Of a stretch of 64,000 nucleotides of DNA, positions 1 to 7,871 are shown one piece after another. The number at the start of each line of letters is the position of its first letter. Positions within the stretch are counted from its first letter, which is position 1. Position numbers and translations under genes: made by a program. A model generated the notes under the pieces. The model had not been told where the DNA came from. It ran no database searches and worked only from the letters and a program-made list of their open reading frames with translations. The stretch spans positions 2,356,001-2,420,000 of the forward strand of contig NZ_CP041687.1 of assembly GCF_007362475.1 (NCBI RefSeq), given 5' to 3'. The DNA comes from Chryseobacterium sp. SNU WT5. Its GTDB lineage: Bacteria; Bacteroidota; Bacteroidia; Flavobacteriales; Weeksellaceae.

Positions 1-2
1 GT

Positions 3-668
3 CTACCATGGCAAATATTAGAATACAATGGTGCTAGGTATAACCTGGACAATTTTGAAAATAATATGGTCATTGGTGGTGCAATTATGCTTCAAGGTAG
101 TTACACCGATACTGAATTGACTAAAGTTGCTACCAATATTCGCAGACAACATACAGGACCTGGAAAACGTGGAAGATGGACCGTTCTTTCAACAAAGCAG
201 GGCGGTGGAACTGTAGAAAATTTCTCCAAACAAACCGACGGTGATTTCCTGAAGTTGGATGAGAATGCTGAACAAAAAATTATTGATTCAAATAATTGGG
301 ATTCTTCTCTTTACGGACAGAACAATTCAAAAGGATTAGGAAATGGTGGTAATACTTACTTGAGAAGTATTTTCAAAATCAAACATAAAACGGTCATTGA
401 ACCTACGCGTGAAGTTATTTTAGAAGAATTCCTTCTTCCTTTTTTAGAAATAACGGATGCGTTTTGCCAGACGAAGTGGTCAGATGAAGATATTGAATTC
501 GTCTCCATCGACATTGAAGATCTTGTGGAAGATATCGAAATCAATTCCGTCATCACCGTAAATGAAGGTCGAACGAAATTAGGTATAGATGAATTAGAAG
601 ACGAGCGTGGTAAAAAATTAATCTCCGAAGTAACTAAAGGAAAAAATGTACAGACTCAACAGAACTAA
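3..668 (+). CDS. Phage portal-like protein, C-terminal part (5' end outside window)
   Basis: The reading frame is open to the left window edge, so only the last 221 codons are present and the first visible ATG at 66 is internal. The C-terminus reads VNEGRTKLGIDELEDERGKK, which resembles the 'VNE.R..LGL.PL.D..GD.' tail of phage portal proteins, the dodecameric ring through which DNA enters the capsid. It overlaps the next gene by 23 bases and lies in a rightward phage operon ending in a lysis cassette. Portal is the best guess from this motif alone; the diagnostic upstream domain lies outside the window. Confidence 0.55.
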   Translation, partial: LPWQILEYNGARYNLDNFENNMVIGGAIMLQGSYTDTELTKVATNIRRQHTGPGKRGRWTVLSTKQGGGTVENFSKQTDGDFLKLDENAEQKIIDSNNWDSSLYGQNNSKGLGNGGNTYLRSIFKIKHKTVIEPTREVILEEFLLPFLEITDAFCQTKWSDEDIEFVSIDIEDLVEDIEINSVITVNEGRTKLGIDELEDERGKKLISEVTKGKNVQTQQN

Positions 669-1317
669 CCGCAATGTTTTGATTATTCCAGATGAGGTAA
701 TATTTCATGCAGCGATTACCAGCGATGTAGGTGAGCGCCAGATTCTCAACAATATCATTATTGCTGAGGAACGATTTATTGTTGAAGAGTTAGGCTATGA
801 TTTTTACCAAAACATCAACGATAAAAAGAATGTAAAAGTCACCGACTTGAACAAAGCGGATCTCTTGACAAAACTCAGAGCTGATTATGCAAAACAGAAT
901 ATTAATTTCCAAGACGAGGACCTTCAAGAAGGAATGATCGTGAATGCTATTGAGTTTATTGAAGATGAGTGGATTGTAAAGCTTTGGAATCAATATCTCT
1001 GGAAACTAACCGCCGAGTGTGTTGATTTTGTTACGACTGTTCCTTCTTGGCTTCAAACAACTGCAAAGGGGCAACAAACCAATAATCCGAGAAGCATCAG
1101 TTCTACAGATATGGCCAGTGGGTCTCGAAATGATGTGGTTTTTAAAATGCAGGATGCGATGCAAGAAAGAATGGGACCATTAGCGGTTAATATGCATGAA
1201 TGGCTTTGTCGCCATCAATCTTATTTTCCTTTTTACACAAAGTACTGTGGAGGATGTAGGGAAAATCAACCTTATCGATCAGGTAACACCGGATTTGCTT
1301 TCGGACATTATGATTAG
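646..1317 (+). CDS. Phage protein of unknown function, possible head-tail connector
   Basis: This 223-residue acidic protein has no signal peptide or membrane segment. It starts inside the end of the portal-like gene (23-bp overlap), the position where head-tail adaptor proteins often sit, but no family motif is recognisable to me. The first ~120 residues look helical and are rich in E, D, N and I. The last ~35 residues are rich in H, C, G and aromatic residues (C-G-G-C near residue 203), which could bind a metal. It belongs to the same rightward operon as its neighbours. Connector function is inferred from position only. Confidence 0.5.
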   Translation: MYRLNRTNRNVLIIPDEVIFHAAITSDVGERQILNNIIIAEERFIVEELGYDFYQNINDKKNVKVTDLNKADLLTKLRADYAKQNINFQDEDLQEGMIVNAIEFIEDEWIVKLWNQYLWKLTAECVDFVTTVPSWLQTTAKGQQTNNPRSISSTDMASGSRNDVVFKMQDAMQERMGPLAVNMHEWLCRHQSYFPFYTKYCGGCRENQPYRSGNTGFAFGHYD

Positions 1318-1319
1318 AC

Positions 1320-1433
1320 ATGAGTGGATATTACGATTTTATGAAAACAGTATGTGTGTGCGTTACAAAAGCCGTAATAGTAATTATTTACGGACAATTT
1401 TCAAACGATTTTTCAGACGATTTTAAAAATTAA
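1320..1433 (+). CDS. Tiny 37-residue phage membrane peptide
   Basis: An ATG two bases after the preceding stop opens a 37-codon frame that ends three bases before the tail-fibre start, so it fills the gap between two operon genes. The peptide has a short polar N-terminus (MSGYYDFMK), one hydrophobic stretch at residues 10-24 (VCVCVTKAVIVIIYG) and a polar tail rich in D, F and N. It could be a small membrane protein or just a translational coupler. It is real only if homologous phages keep the same frame. Confidence 0.4.
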   Translation: MSGYYDFMKTVCVCVTKAVIVIIYGQFSNDFSDDFKN

Positions 1434-1436
1434 ACG

Positions 1437-3152
1437 ATGAGTATTTTAGACTATATATTTTCCAAGCTACCAGACAATTCAAGTAAAAAAATCACAGCAA
1501 AAGACGTTCGTGATTCATTTGAAAAAACTGATGAGCGAATTAATCAGGTTATTTCCGGCATCAAAGGCAACGCCACCCAAGCCAACGCACCCACACCTTG
1601 GACTTCGGGTGATGATGATTTGTTTGAAAGTTACAGAGTTGTAGAACCAATAGATGTTACTTCTACTTGGTACACTTTGGCAGATGCAACGAATAAATTA
1701 AAGTTCCCGATTACGCAAACAATTTTAGATGCGAATAATGTTTTATTTAATGTTAAAAATGGGGTGGTTTCGGTGTTTTTGAGTTTGAAAAACAATGAAC
1801 TTGCAGATGGTCAAGTTACTACCGAAAAAACAGATTTTGCAATTTCAGATACTTTTCCAGCGGGTGCTAACATTTTAAATCCAGCAAAAATAATCACTAA
1901 AAAAAGACCTCACCCCGTTACTGGTTTACCCTTTGATACTGGTGATTTTGATGGTATTTTTTACATTCGGGTGAAATCAAATCAACCTTATTCTTTTAAA
2001 GGGCTTTATGATGTTGCGTGGTTTGATGAAGATAAAAATTTGATAAGTAACGGATTTTCTTCAATGAATGTTACAAGTCCAGTTGGTTCAGCTTATTTAT
2101 CGGTGAGTTACGGCACGGGCGAAACGGGGCAAATAGTAAAAGAAGGCACGTTTAACCCCGTTGAATATGAGCCATTTGTTGGAGTTTTGGGAACTAAAAT
2201 AAAGAGTTTAATTTTTGATCTATTATTAAAAGATGGCAATAAATTAAATATCGGAAATACTACAACTAACGAAATTAGACTTCAAGGAATAAGACAATAC
2301 TATCAAGATATTCCACAAGGTACTTATTATGGTGGTGGTGCTGGTGGTGCAACGGTTGCAAGTGTAGCGTCGAATACTGCTTGGGGGCGTGATGCTTTGG
2401 CTTCCGTTACTACTGGAGGGGTTAATACTGCATTTGGTTCGAATGCCTTAAAAAAGTTAAAAACGGGATTTGATAATACAGCCTTTGGTGCTGGTGCTTT
2501 AGAAAATTTCGAAGATGGTGTAGGTAATAATGCCTTTGGAAGATTAGCACTTTCAAAGTTAGTGAATGGCGGTCATAATACTGGTTTAACGGATAGCGCA
2601 CTTGAAAAATTAGAAGTTGGAGATGACAATACTTGTATTGGGTATGGTTCGGGAACTCGAATAATTCAAGGATATAGAAATACTTTGTATGGGGTTTATG
2701 CGAGTGGTTGGTATCAAGGCGCAAGCGCAACACAACAAACAAACTACGACGATACTTGCGCATTTGGTGCGCAAACTTTGACATACAATATATCGGGTTC
2801 TAAAAACAACGTATTTGGAAATTACGCAATGCACCAATTAACGGGTGAAAAAAATTGCGCATTTGGTTATTACTCGATGTATAATTCGACAAATTCTAAC
2901 AATAATGCTTGTTTTGGAAATAACTCTGGAGGGCGTTTAGTGAACGGTAATGGTAACGTTTTTATTGGTGATGGTTCAGGTTTTATTTTAGGGCAAAAAG
3001 TTGATGCAAGTGGAACTACTGTAATAGGAAAAGACGCAATTTCTACAAGAAATAATGAGGTTGTAATAGGGAAAAATACAGACACTCACGTCACTATTTG
3101 TGGGGTTGAATTTACAAGAGCGCAAATTTTAGCCTTAAAAGCCTTAGTTTAA
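1437..3152 (+). CDS. Phage tail fibre / receptor-binding protein with glycine-asparagine repeats
   Basis: The 571-residue protein begins with a helical segment (residues 1-40, KKITAKDVRDSFEKTDERI) typical of virion-attachment ends. A middle region (about 130-240) looks like a beta-sandwich or carbohydrate-binding module. From about residue 300 to 550 there are imperfect 20-24-residue repeats of the form G-x-x-N-T-A-F-G-x-x-A-L, as in trimeric beta-helical fibres and bacteroidete surface adhesins. The C-terminus (VVIGKNTDTHVTICGVEF) caps the array. It probably recognises the host surface. A hairpin follows at 3157-3182 and the lysis genes come next. The role is inferred from repeats and position. 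Confidence 0.7.
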   Translation: MSILDYIFSKLPDNSSKKITAKDVRDSFEKTDERINQVISGIKGNATQANAPTPWTSGDDDLFESYRVVEPIDVTSTWYTLADATNKLKFPITQTILDANNVLFNVKNGVVSVFLSLKNNELADGQVTTEKTDFAISDTFPAGANILNPAKIITKKRPHPVTGLPFDTGDFDGIFYIRVKSNQPYSFKGLYDVAWFDEDKNLISNGFSSMNVTSPVGSAYLSVSYGTGETGQIVKEGTFNPVEYEPFVGVLGTKIKSLIFDLLLKDGNKLNIGNTTTNEIRLQGIRQYYQDIPQGTYYGGGAGGATVASVASNTAWGRDALASVTTGGVNTAFGSNALKKLKTGFDNTAFGAGALENFEDGVGNNAFGRLALSKLVNGGHNTGLTDSALEKLEVGDDNTCIGYGSGTRIIQGYRNTLYGVYASGWYQGASATQQTNYDDTCAFGAQTLTYNISGSKNNVFGNYAMHQLTGEKNCAFGYYSMYNSTNSNNNACFGNNSGGRLVNGNGNVFIGDGSGFILGQKVDASGTTVIGKDAISTRNNEVVIGKNTDTHVTICGVEFTRAQILALKALV

Positions 3153-3156
3153 ATCA

Positions 3157-3182
3157 AAAGACCGTTAGAAATGGCGGTCTTT
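3157..3182 (+). terminator. Hairpin after tail-fibre gene
   Basis: AAAGACCG pairs perfectly with CGGTCTTT across a 10-base loop, five bases after the tail-fibre stop. The following sequence is TTTAAAAACTAG rather than a clean T-run, so termination is probably partial and may lower expression of the lysis genes. Confidence 0.6.
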
Positions 3183-3219
3183 AAAAACTAGATAAAAATG
3201 AATAAATAATTATAAATGA

Positions 3220-3639
3220 ATGCAAAACTTAAAAGAAGGTGCCGAAATCGTAGAGGATAGAATGACTTTTATCCAGGATTTCCTGCAAAAGAAATACGGA
3301 TTCGGAATTTTGATTTTCGTGATAATAATTGCAGGGATTTGTACTGCTATCGTTTTTTATAAAGAGGGTGTAAAAAATGGGAAAGAAAACAGCAGAGAAG
3401 AAATAATTTCAATTAATCAAGCCGTTCAGTATTATGCAGTTCAAATTAAAAAATATAGAAGTGATGCAGATGAACTTCAAGCGGAATTAGATAGCTGTAA
3501 CAAGAAATCAAATACAACTAATTTAGAAGAATTGGTAAACAAAAAACTCGAAGAAGCCGACCGTCTGAAAAGAATTTTGGAAAGAAAATTAACCACAAGT
3601 GAAAAATTAAATGATAATCTTAAAAATGTTTTAAAATGA
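3220..3639 (+). CDS. Membrane-anchored coiled-coil protein of phage lysis region
   Basis: The 139-residue protein has one transmembrane helix at about residues 27-47 (FGILIFVIIIAGICTAIVFY) followed by a long charged helical region (residues 55-139, many K/E/L heptads) that should form a coiled coil, probably in the periplasm. It is the first gene of a four-gene lysis-like cassette and overlaps the next gene by four bases (ATGA). The topology resembles inner-membrane spanin subunits or Rz-like proteins, but no family signature is visible. A holin is unlikely because there is only one membrane segment and the soluble part is long. Confidence 0.6.
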   Translation: MQNLKEGAEIVEDRMTFIQDFLQKKYGFGILIFVIIIAGICTAIVFYKEGVKNGKENSREEIISINQAVQYYAVQIKKYRSDADELQAELDSCNKKSNTTNLEELVNKKLEEADRLKRILERKLTTSEKLNDNLKNVLK

Positions 3640-4040
3640 AAAATCTAATATTCTTATTCCTTGGTTTTTCCTGCTTCGCAAACTCACAAACTGATTCCTT
3701 GCGTATTGTACAAAAATTAAATCAACTCGACAAAGCGAACGCAGAAGCAAAAATGATAATTAAAAAATTGGATAAAATAGATAACGAAAATGAAACGCTC
3801 ATCTATAAAATCAAAACCTACATTAAAAAATTAACAATCCGAGACAATATTGCTCAAAACCAATTAGAAAAATCACAAGCCATCAAGGCTAATAACATCA
3901 ACGAACCAGTAACGGAAATAACCACTCCCGACGGCTACGATAGCATAAGGCGTGGCTTTATTTATCGCTTATTTCACAAAGAGAAAATATTTATAAAACC
4001 TTATAAAATCATCAACAATGAGAAAGTTTATTTGGATTAG
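3636..4040 (+). CDS. Exported helical protein of phage lysis region, unknown function
   Basis: The 134-residue protein has a flavobacterial-type signal peptide (residues 1-18, core IFLFLGFSCFA, likely cut in ANSQT). The mature part is helical and Lys/Asn/Ile-rich with coiled-coil character (residues 25-85), then a basic C-terminus. The Cys at 13 does not form a good lipobox (F at -2, G at -3). It overlaps the upstream gene by four bases and the downstream lipoprotein by 23, so the genes are translationally coupled. A periplasmic partner of the neighbouring membrane proteins is a guess. Confidence 0.55.
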   Translation: MKNLIFLFLGFSCFANSQTDSLRIVQKLNQLDKANAEAKMIIKKLDKIDNENETLIYKIKTYIKKLTIRDNIAQNQLEKSQAIKANNINEPVTEITTPDGYDSIRRGFIYRLFHKEKIFIKPYKIINNEKVYLD

Positions 4041-4542
4041 CTTATTGTTTATTTTGAGTTGCGGTTCTCGAAAAGCCGAAAGCCAAAAAGAGGTTATCAA
4101 AGAAACAAAGTCGGAGCAATCAACCACCGAAATAAAAGGCTCCACCAATTCTGAACTTTCAGAAAAGACATTATTAGATATTTTCGAAAACAATATGAAT
4201 TTAGGAATTAAACCAATTGGCGATATTCCTGCAAAGTTTATATTCATTCATAATGGTCAGAAAATCGAAGGCGAGACTACGGGGGAACTAAGTTTCAGTA
4301 ATCAGCAAAAGACGGTCAATAAAAAAACTGAAATTACTCAAAAACTGATTACTACTTATCAGACTAAAACGACTTATAAAACAAACACTACTTATAAATC
4401 AGTAACCAAACATAAAGCAACCGAAAGCAAATGGTCAGAATTCGCCTGGTATATTTTGAGTGCAGTTTTAGGAATGGCTTTCATTATTGCCATTCAAGTT
4501 CTTTGGAAAACTTATGTAAATAAATTAAATAAAATATTATGA
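4018..4542 (+). CDS. Lipoprotein with C-terminal transmembrane helix, candidate unimolecular spanin
   Basis: The 174-residue protein has a lipoprotein signal peptide (WISLLFILSC, lipidated Cys at residue 15), a polar middle part rich in T, K, S and E that looks beta-prone (residues 20-138, repeated TTYKT-type runs), and a C-terminal transmembrane helix (about 143-163, WYILSAVLGMAFIIAIQVLW) followed by a short basic tail. A lipid anchor at one end and an inner-membrane helix at the other is the layout of one-protein spanins such as phage T1 gp11, which join outer and inner membranes during lysis. Its stop overlaps the muramidase start (ATGA). The spanin role is inferred from topology and position, not sequence similarity. 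Confidence 0.55.
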   Translation: MRKFIWISLLFILSCGSRKAESQKEVIKETKSEQSTTEIKGSTNSELSEKTLLDIFENNMNLGIKPIGDIPAKFIFIHNGQKIEGETTGELSFSNQQKTVNKKTEITQKLITTYQTKTTYKTNTTYKSVTKHKATESKWSEFAWYILSAVLGMAFIIAIQVLWKTYVNKLNKIL

Positions 4543-5117
4543 ATAAAGAGCTCCAAACAATAGTAAGATTAGTTGCTTGTAACAACAATCTGGAACCTGC
4601 AGCACTCGCTTCATTCATTGAAGTAGAATCAGGTGGAAAAGGTTTCGATGAGAAAACGGGTAAAATCTTAATTCAGTTCGAACCAATTTGGATGAAAAGA
4701 CTTGCACCTTATACACCCTCTGGTGCTTGGTCAGTTAATAAAGTTGATGTTCAATCTAAAGAGTGGATTGCTTTTAATGATGCATTCAGTAAGAGCCCAA
4801 ACAAAGCGATGGAAGCAACTTCTATTGGTTTAGGTCAGATTATGGGATTCCATTACAAAAGGCTTGGATTTGCAACGGTTGGTGCTATGTGGGACGATGC
4901 AAAGAAAGGTTTAGAACAACAAATCAATCAGATTGCTAAATTCATTTTAACAGATCCTAAACTTTTGTTCGCTCTGAAAACAGGAGATTGGCACACAGTC
5001 GCTTCAATTTACAACGGCTCAGCCTATGCGAAAATGGCTAAAGTGTGGGGGCGTGAACCTTATAATATTTCAATGGCGAAAGCCTACGGAAAATACAAAG
5101 AGGTTTTTAATAAATGA
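4539..5117 (+). CDS. Phage endolysin, N-acetylmuramidase family
   Basis: The 192-residue protein matches the N-acetylmuramidase domain (DUF3380) over nearly its whole length. It has the catalytic-region motif FIEVESGGKGF near residue 25 with the probable acid Glu, an ILIQFEPIWMKR segment, and a SIGLGQIMGFHYKRLGF segment near residue 95, all typical of these endolysins. It should cut the glycan backbone of peptidoglycan to release progeny phage. There is no signal peptide, so it needs a holin or another export route, and none is obvious here. The start overlaps the preceding stop by four bases. Confidence 0.88.
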   Translation: MNKELQTIVRLVACNNNLEPAALASFIEVESGGKGFDEKTGKILIQFEPIWMKRLAPYTPSGAWSVNKVDVQSKEWIAFNDAFSKSPNKAMEATSIGLGQIMGFHYKRLGFATVGAMWDDAKKGLEQQINQIAKFILTDPKLLFALKTGDWHTVASIYNGSAYAKMAKVWGREPYNISMAKAYGKYKEVFNK

Positions 5118-5342
5118 GCCAATTCACTTATAAGTTAATTTTATAAGCCAGTCCCCTGCTTTACAATTCTGCTAATGTGGAGGACTTTAAAATATAAATA
5201 TCCTGATTTACTAACCCTAAAAAAATGAGATGTTTGAAACCGCCCAGAAATTGAGCTTTTTTTGTTAGTGTCATTTTCATTTTAAAGCTTTACATTTACA
5301 CCTAAGTTTCATATCATTGCTTTGTAGAAACTTTAATTGATT
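5118..5342. other. Convergent intergenic region between endolysin and integrase
   Basis: This AT-rich stretch between the endolysin stop and the terminator hairpin holds no convincing gene. A 17-codon ATG frame near 5175 lacks support. It may include part of the phage att or regulatory region, but no repeat of the tRNA end is visible in it. Confidence 0.4.
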
Positions 5343-5372
5343 ATCCGCTCCGCACCTAGGAGCGGATTTTTT
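5343..5372 (+). terminator. Intrinsic terminator of the phage late operon
   Basis: ATCCGCTCC pairs perfectly with GGAGCGGAT around a seven-base loop and is followed by six T on the + strand. It sits 225 bases after the endolysin stop and just past the end of the convergent integrase gene. The other strand lacks a T-run, so it acts mainly rightward. Confidence 0.85.
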
Positions 5373-5374
5373 AT

Positions 5375-6532
5375 TTAATAGATTTTTAAATCTACTTTTT
5401 TAGCTTCTGCAAATCGAAGGTCATTAATATGATTCGCATAGATCTCGGTCATTTTCTCCGTGGAATGTCCAAAAATCTCACTGATTGTTTTAATGTCCAA
5501 TCCCGCTTTCAATTTATCATTACCGCCTTTGTGTTTTAAAGAATATAGATGTTTATTAATTCCCAAACCATCAATCACATATTTTTTCCACTTGTTTGTA
5601 GCAGTGGTCCGCCTGATCGAATAGGGTTTTGGACAGAAATATTCATGTTTAAAAAATTTCGCTCCATACGGTTTTGGACGTCCAAATAAATAATATTCCG
5701 GATTGCTTAGATCAAAACTTTCAAGCAAATTTTTAGTATTTCCAATAATGGGAACAAAACGAGTTTTTTTATTTTTGGATGCTTCAGATCCTACTTTGAC
5801 GATTCCGTTTTTCAAATCAACATCACCACATTTTAACAAAAGCAATTCTTTCGGTCGAATTCCCATGTCATATTCCATTGAACAAAAAATATAGTAATGG
5901 AAATCAATTTCTTTTAAATGTGTAAAAACAAAAATGTGTTCCTCATGGGTGAGTTGAATATAACCCTCTGTTTTTTCTTCTTTCTGCATCCGGATATCCC
6001 GAACAACATTAGATTTTATTTGCTCCCATTCCACCAGCTCGGAGAATATGGATTTAATATATCCGATATGTTTATTGTAATTTTTAGCAGTCCATTTCTT
6101 TTGCTGCTGAAGATCATCCATGATGGATTTTACATGAAACCTTTCGCAGTTCGCAATATTGATTCGATCAAAGTCCAGTCTTTTTGCAGAGCTTTTGAAA
6201 AACCGAACGGTGCAACGATAGTCGAGGTACGTTTTTTCGCTGATAGAAGGTTTCTTTTTTTCTAACCCGAAGTCTAAAGCTTTATTAAAAAGTAAAGTGA
6301 TTTTTTCGACTTCTTTTTCCTTCTTAGTTGGGATCCAGCCTTTTTGTAATTTATCTTTCAAAACATCTGCGAGTGCATTTGTTTCTTCCAGGCGTTCAGT
6401 ATAATCTGGAATTTTGTTTATTCCTGTCTTAACGAACTTTAGAACGCCATTAAAACGAAACCAAACGTACCAATCCTTACCGCTTTCTAACGGAAAAGAT
6501 TTGACCTTTGGTGTGGTCCAATTGTTTTTCAT
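5375..6532 (-). CDS. int: Prophage tyrosine recombinase (integrase)
   Basis: The 385-residue protein has an N-terminal DNA-binding part (SAM-like core-binding domain around residues 75-180) and a C-terminal catalytic domain. The visible catalytic positions are Arg in MGIRPKELLLLKC, a Lys in the KNKKTRFVPI hairpin, His in IFGHSTEKM and the nucleophile Tyr in MTEIYANHI. Box II reads YSLKHKGG instead of HxxRH, a form I believe is common in bacteroidete phage integrases. It catalyses site-specific integration and excision. The start lies 120 bases from the 3' end of tRNA-Ser, the usual place for an integrase using a tRNA attachment site. Confidence 0.93.
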   Translation of the reverse strand: MKNNWTTPKVKSFPLESGKDWYVWFRFNGVLKFVKTGINKIPDYTERLEETNALADVLKDKLQKGWIPTKKEKEVEKITLLFNKALDFGLEKKKPSISEKTYLDYRCTVRFFKSSAKRLDFDRINIANCERFHVKSIMDDLQQQKKWTAKNYNKHIGYIKSIFSELVEWEQIKSNVVRDIRMQKEEKTEGYIQLTHEEHIFVFTHLKEIDFHYYIFCSMEYDMGIRPKELLLLKCGDVDLKNGIVKVGSEASKNKKTRFVPIIGNTKNLLESFDLSNPEYYLFGRPKPYGAKFFKHEYFCPKPYSIRRTTATNKWKKYVIDGLGINKHLYSLKHKGGNDKLKAGLDIKTISEIFGHSTEKMTEIYANHINDLRFAEAKKVDLKIY

Positions 6533-6652
6533 AATCTGAAATTTTAATATTCAGATACCGGGGGCGGTGGAAATTCAATTGTTTACATTTGTTTACTTTT
6601 TCGCTACACTTATGAAAAAAAGCGTTATCCATAATTGTTTCAGCGAAACTAG

Positions 6653-6739
6653 TAGAGAGGATGGGATTCGAACCCACGGTACAGTTGCCCGTACACTAGC
6701 TTTCCAGGCTAGCTCCTTCAACCACTCGGACACCTCTCT
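6653..6739 (-). tRNA. tRNA-Ser (anticodon GGA)
   Basis: On the minus strand the 7-bp acceptor stem AGAGAGG/CCTCTCT, the D-arm, the anticodon stem CTAGC/GCTAG with loop CTGGAAA (anticodon GGA), a long variable arm and the T-arm GGGTTCGAATCCC are all present. CCA is not encoded. The 3' end faces the integrase, so this gene is the likely attachment site and the prophage starts at its 3' end and runs leftward. Confidence 0.96.
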
Positions 6740-6808
6740 GAATTGAAGACTGCAAAAATAGCGTAATTTATTGAATTCTAAAAATCGAACTCGCTAAAAT
6801 TTGAAAGT

Positions 6809-7828
6809 TTAATTTTCAGAAACTTCACCACACAAATTCTTCACGAAATTATCAGCAAAACTTCCTTCGTAATTAGGATTGTCTAAAAGATGCATCGCTT
6901 TAGTAATAGCACTTTCAGCTGTAATATCGTTTCCGCTGATAGCGCCAATCTCTCGGAATATATTAGAATTAGAATATTTTCCAAAACTGATCCCACCCGA
7001 CACACACTGCGAGATTACCACGATTTCTGTCCCATTATTTCTTAGTGTTTGTAAGAGTTTTTTGGTCTGACCTGTATTAAAAATAGTTCCAGAACCGAAA
7101 ACCTGCAGAACCAAAACCTTAACATTGGGAATTTCTGTAAAATGATTCAGGTGCATTCCCGGGAAAATCCGCCAGAACAAAACATCTTTTGAAATATGAG
7201 TATCGACCGTAAATGGTTCATTGGTCTTAGATCTCCACAAAAAATCTTTTTCTATATTCAAATGAACACCCGATTGTCCTAAAACTGGGTAGTTCGGCGT
7301 TTGATACGCGTCAAAAAACTCGGCAGAATATTTCAAAGTTCGGTTCCCACGCAATAATTTGTACTCAAAATAAACCGCCACTTCCTGAATCATTGCTTCA
7401 TCCCCATCATACAAACTGGCGTAATATAAACTGGTTAACAGATTCTCTTTAGCATCAGTTCTCAAATCTCCAATAGGCAATTGTGAACCCGTTAAAATAA
7501 CAGGTTTGCGTAAATTCTTCAACATAAAACTCAAAGCAGAAGCGCTATAAGACATGGTGTCTGTTCCGTGGAGAATTAGGAAACCATCGTAATTTTCATA
7601 ATTTTTACCGATATGATTGGCCATCATTTTCCATTCTTTTGGTCCCATATCTGATGAATCAAGGGGTTTCTTGAATGGATAAACAGAAACTTCACACTCA
7701 ATCAATTTCATTTCAGGAATCTTCTGAAATATATTTCCAAAATCAAAGGCCTGCAAACTGCCCGTTTCGTAATTTTTTTCCATGCCGATCGTCCCGCCGG
7801 TATAAATCAGGAGCACTTTTCTTTTCAT
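6809..7828 (-). CDS. ansA: L-asparaginase, type I
   Basis: The 339-residue protein hydrolyses L-asparagine to aspartate and ammonia, probably in the cytoplasm as no signal peptide is present. Seen motifs are the N-terminal YTGGTIGM with the nucleophile Thr, LHGTDTMSYSASAL with the second Thr-Asp pair, and VILTGSQLP, all diagnostic of the family; length fits. I choose the ATG at 7828 (MKRKVLLIYTGG) over one six codons upstream because a TAnnTTTG promoter element lies between them. A biosynthetic AsnB is encoded about 25 kb away. The gene stands alone beside the tRNA. Confidence 0.93.
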   Translation of the reverse strand: MKRKVLLIYTGGTIGMEKNYETGSLQAFDFGNIFQKIPEMKLIECEVSVYPFKKPLDSSDMGPKEWKMMANHIGKNYENYDGFLILHGTDTMSYSASALSFMLKNLRKPVILTGSQLPIGDLRTDAKENLLTSLYYASLYDGDEAMIQEVAVYFEYKLLRGNRTLKYSAEFFDAYQTPNYPVLGQSGVHLNIEKDFLWRSKTNEPFTVDTHISKDVLFWRIFPGMHLNHFTEIPNVKVLVLQVFGSGTIFNTGQTKKLLQTLRNNGTEIVVISQCVSGGISFGKYSNSNIFREIGAISGNDITAESAITKAMHLLDNPNYEGSFADNFVKNLCGEVSEN

Positions 7829-7832
7829 CTTC

Positions 7833-7840
7833 CAAAAATA
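7833..7840 (-). promoter_or_regulatory. ansA -7 element (TATTTTTG), near-leaderless
   Basis: TATTTTTG on the minus strand matches the flavobacterial -7 consensus TAnnTTTG and lies only four bases before the chosen ATG, so the mRNA would have almost no leader. Confidence 0.5.
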
Positions 7841-7871
7841 CAGCATTTCGCAGAATATTAAAAATTCCTTT

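Noticed and set aside
1196-1426. 76-codon frame overlapping the end of the connector-like gene
   Set aside because: It overlaps a better-supported gene and the neat 37-codon frame; its composition is not protein-like.
2422-3085. Several open frames on the strand opposite the tail-fibre gene
   Set aside because: They are shadows created by the repetitive codon pattern of the fibre; no motif, start context or operon position supports them.
6477-6677. 66-codon frame running from the integrase start into the tRNA
   Set aside because: It reads through the tRNA-Ser gene and gives the usual meaningless tRNA-derived peptide (MGSNPILSTS).
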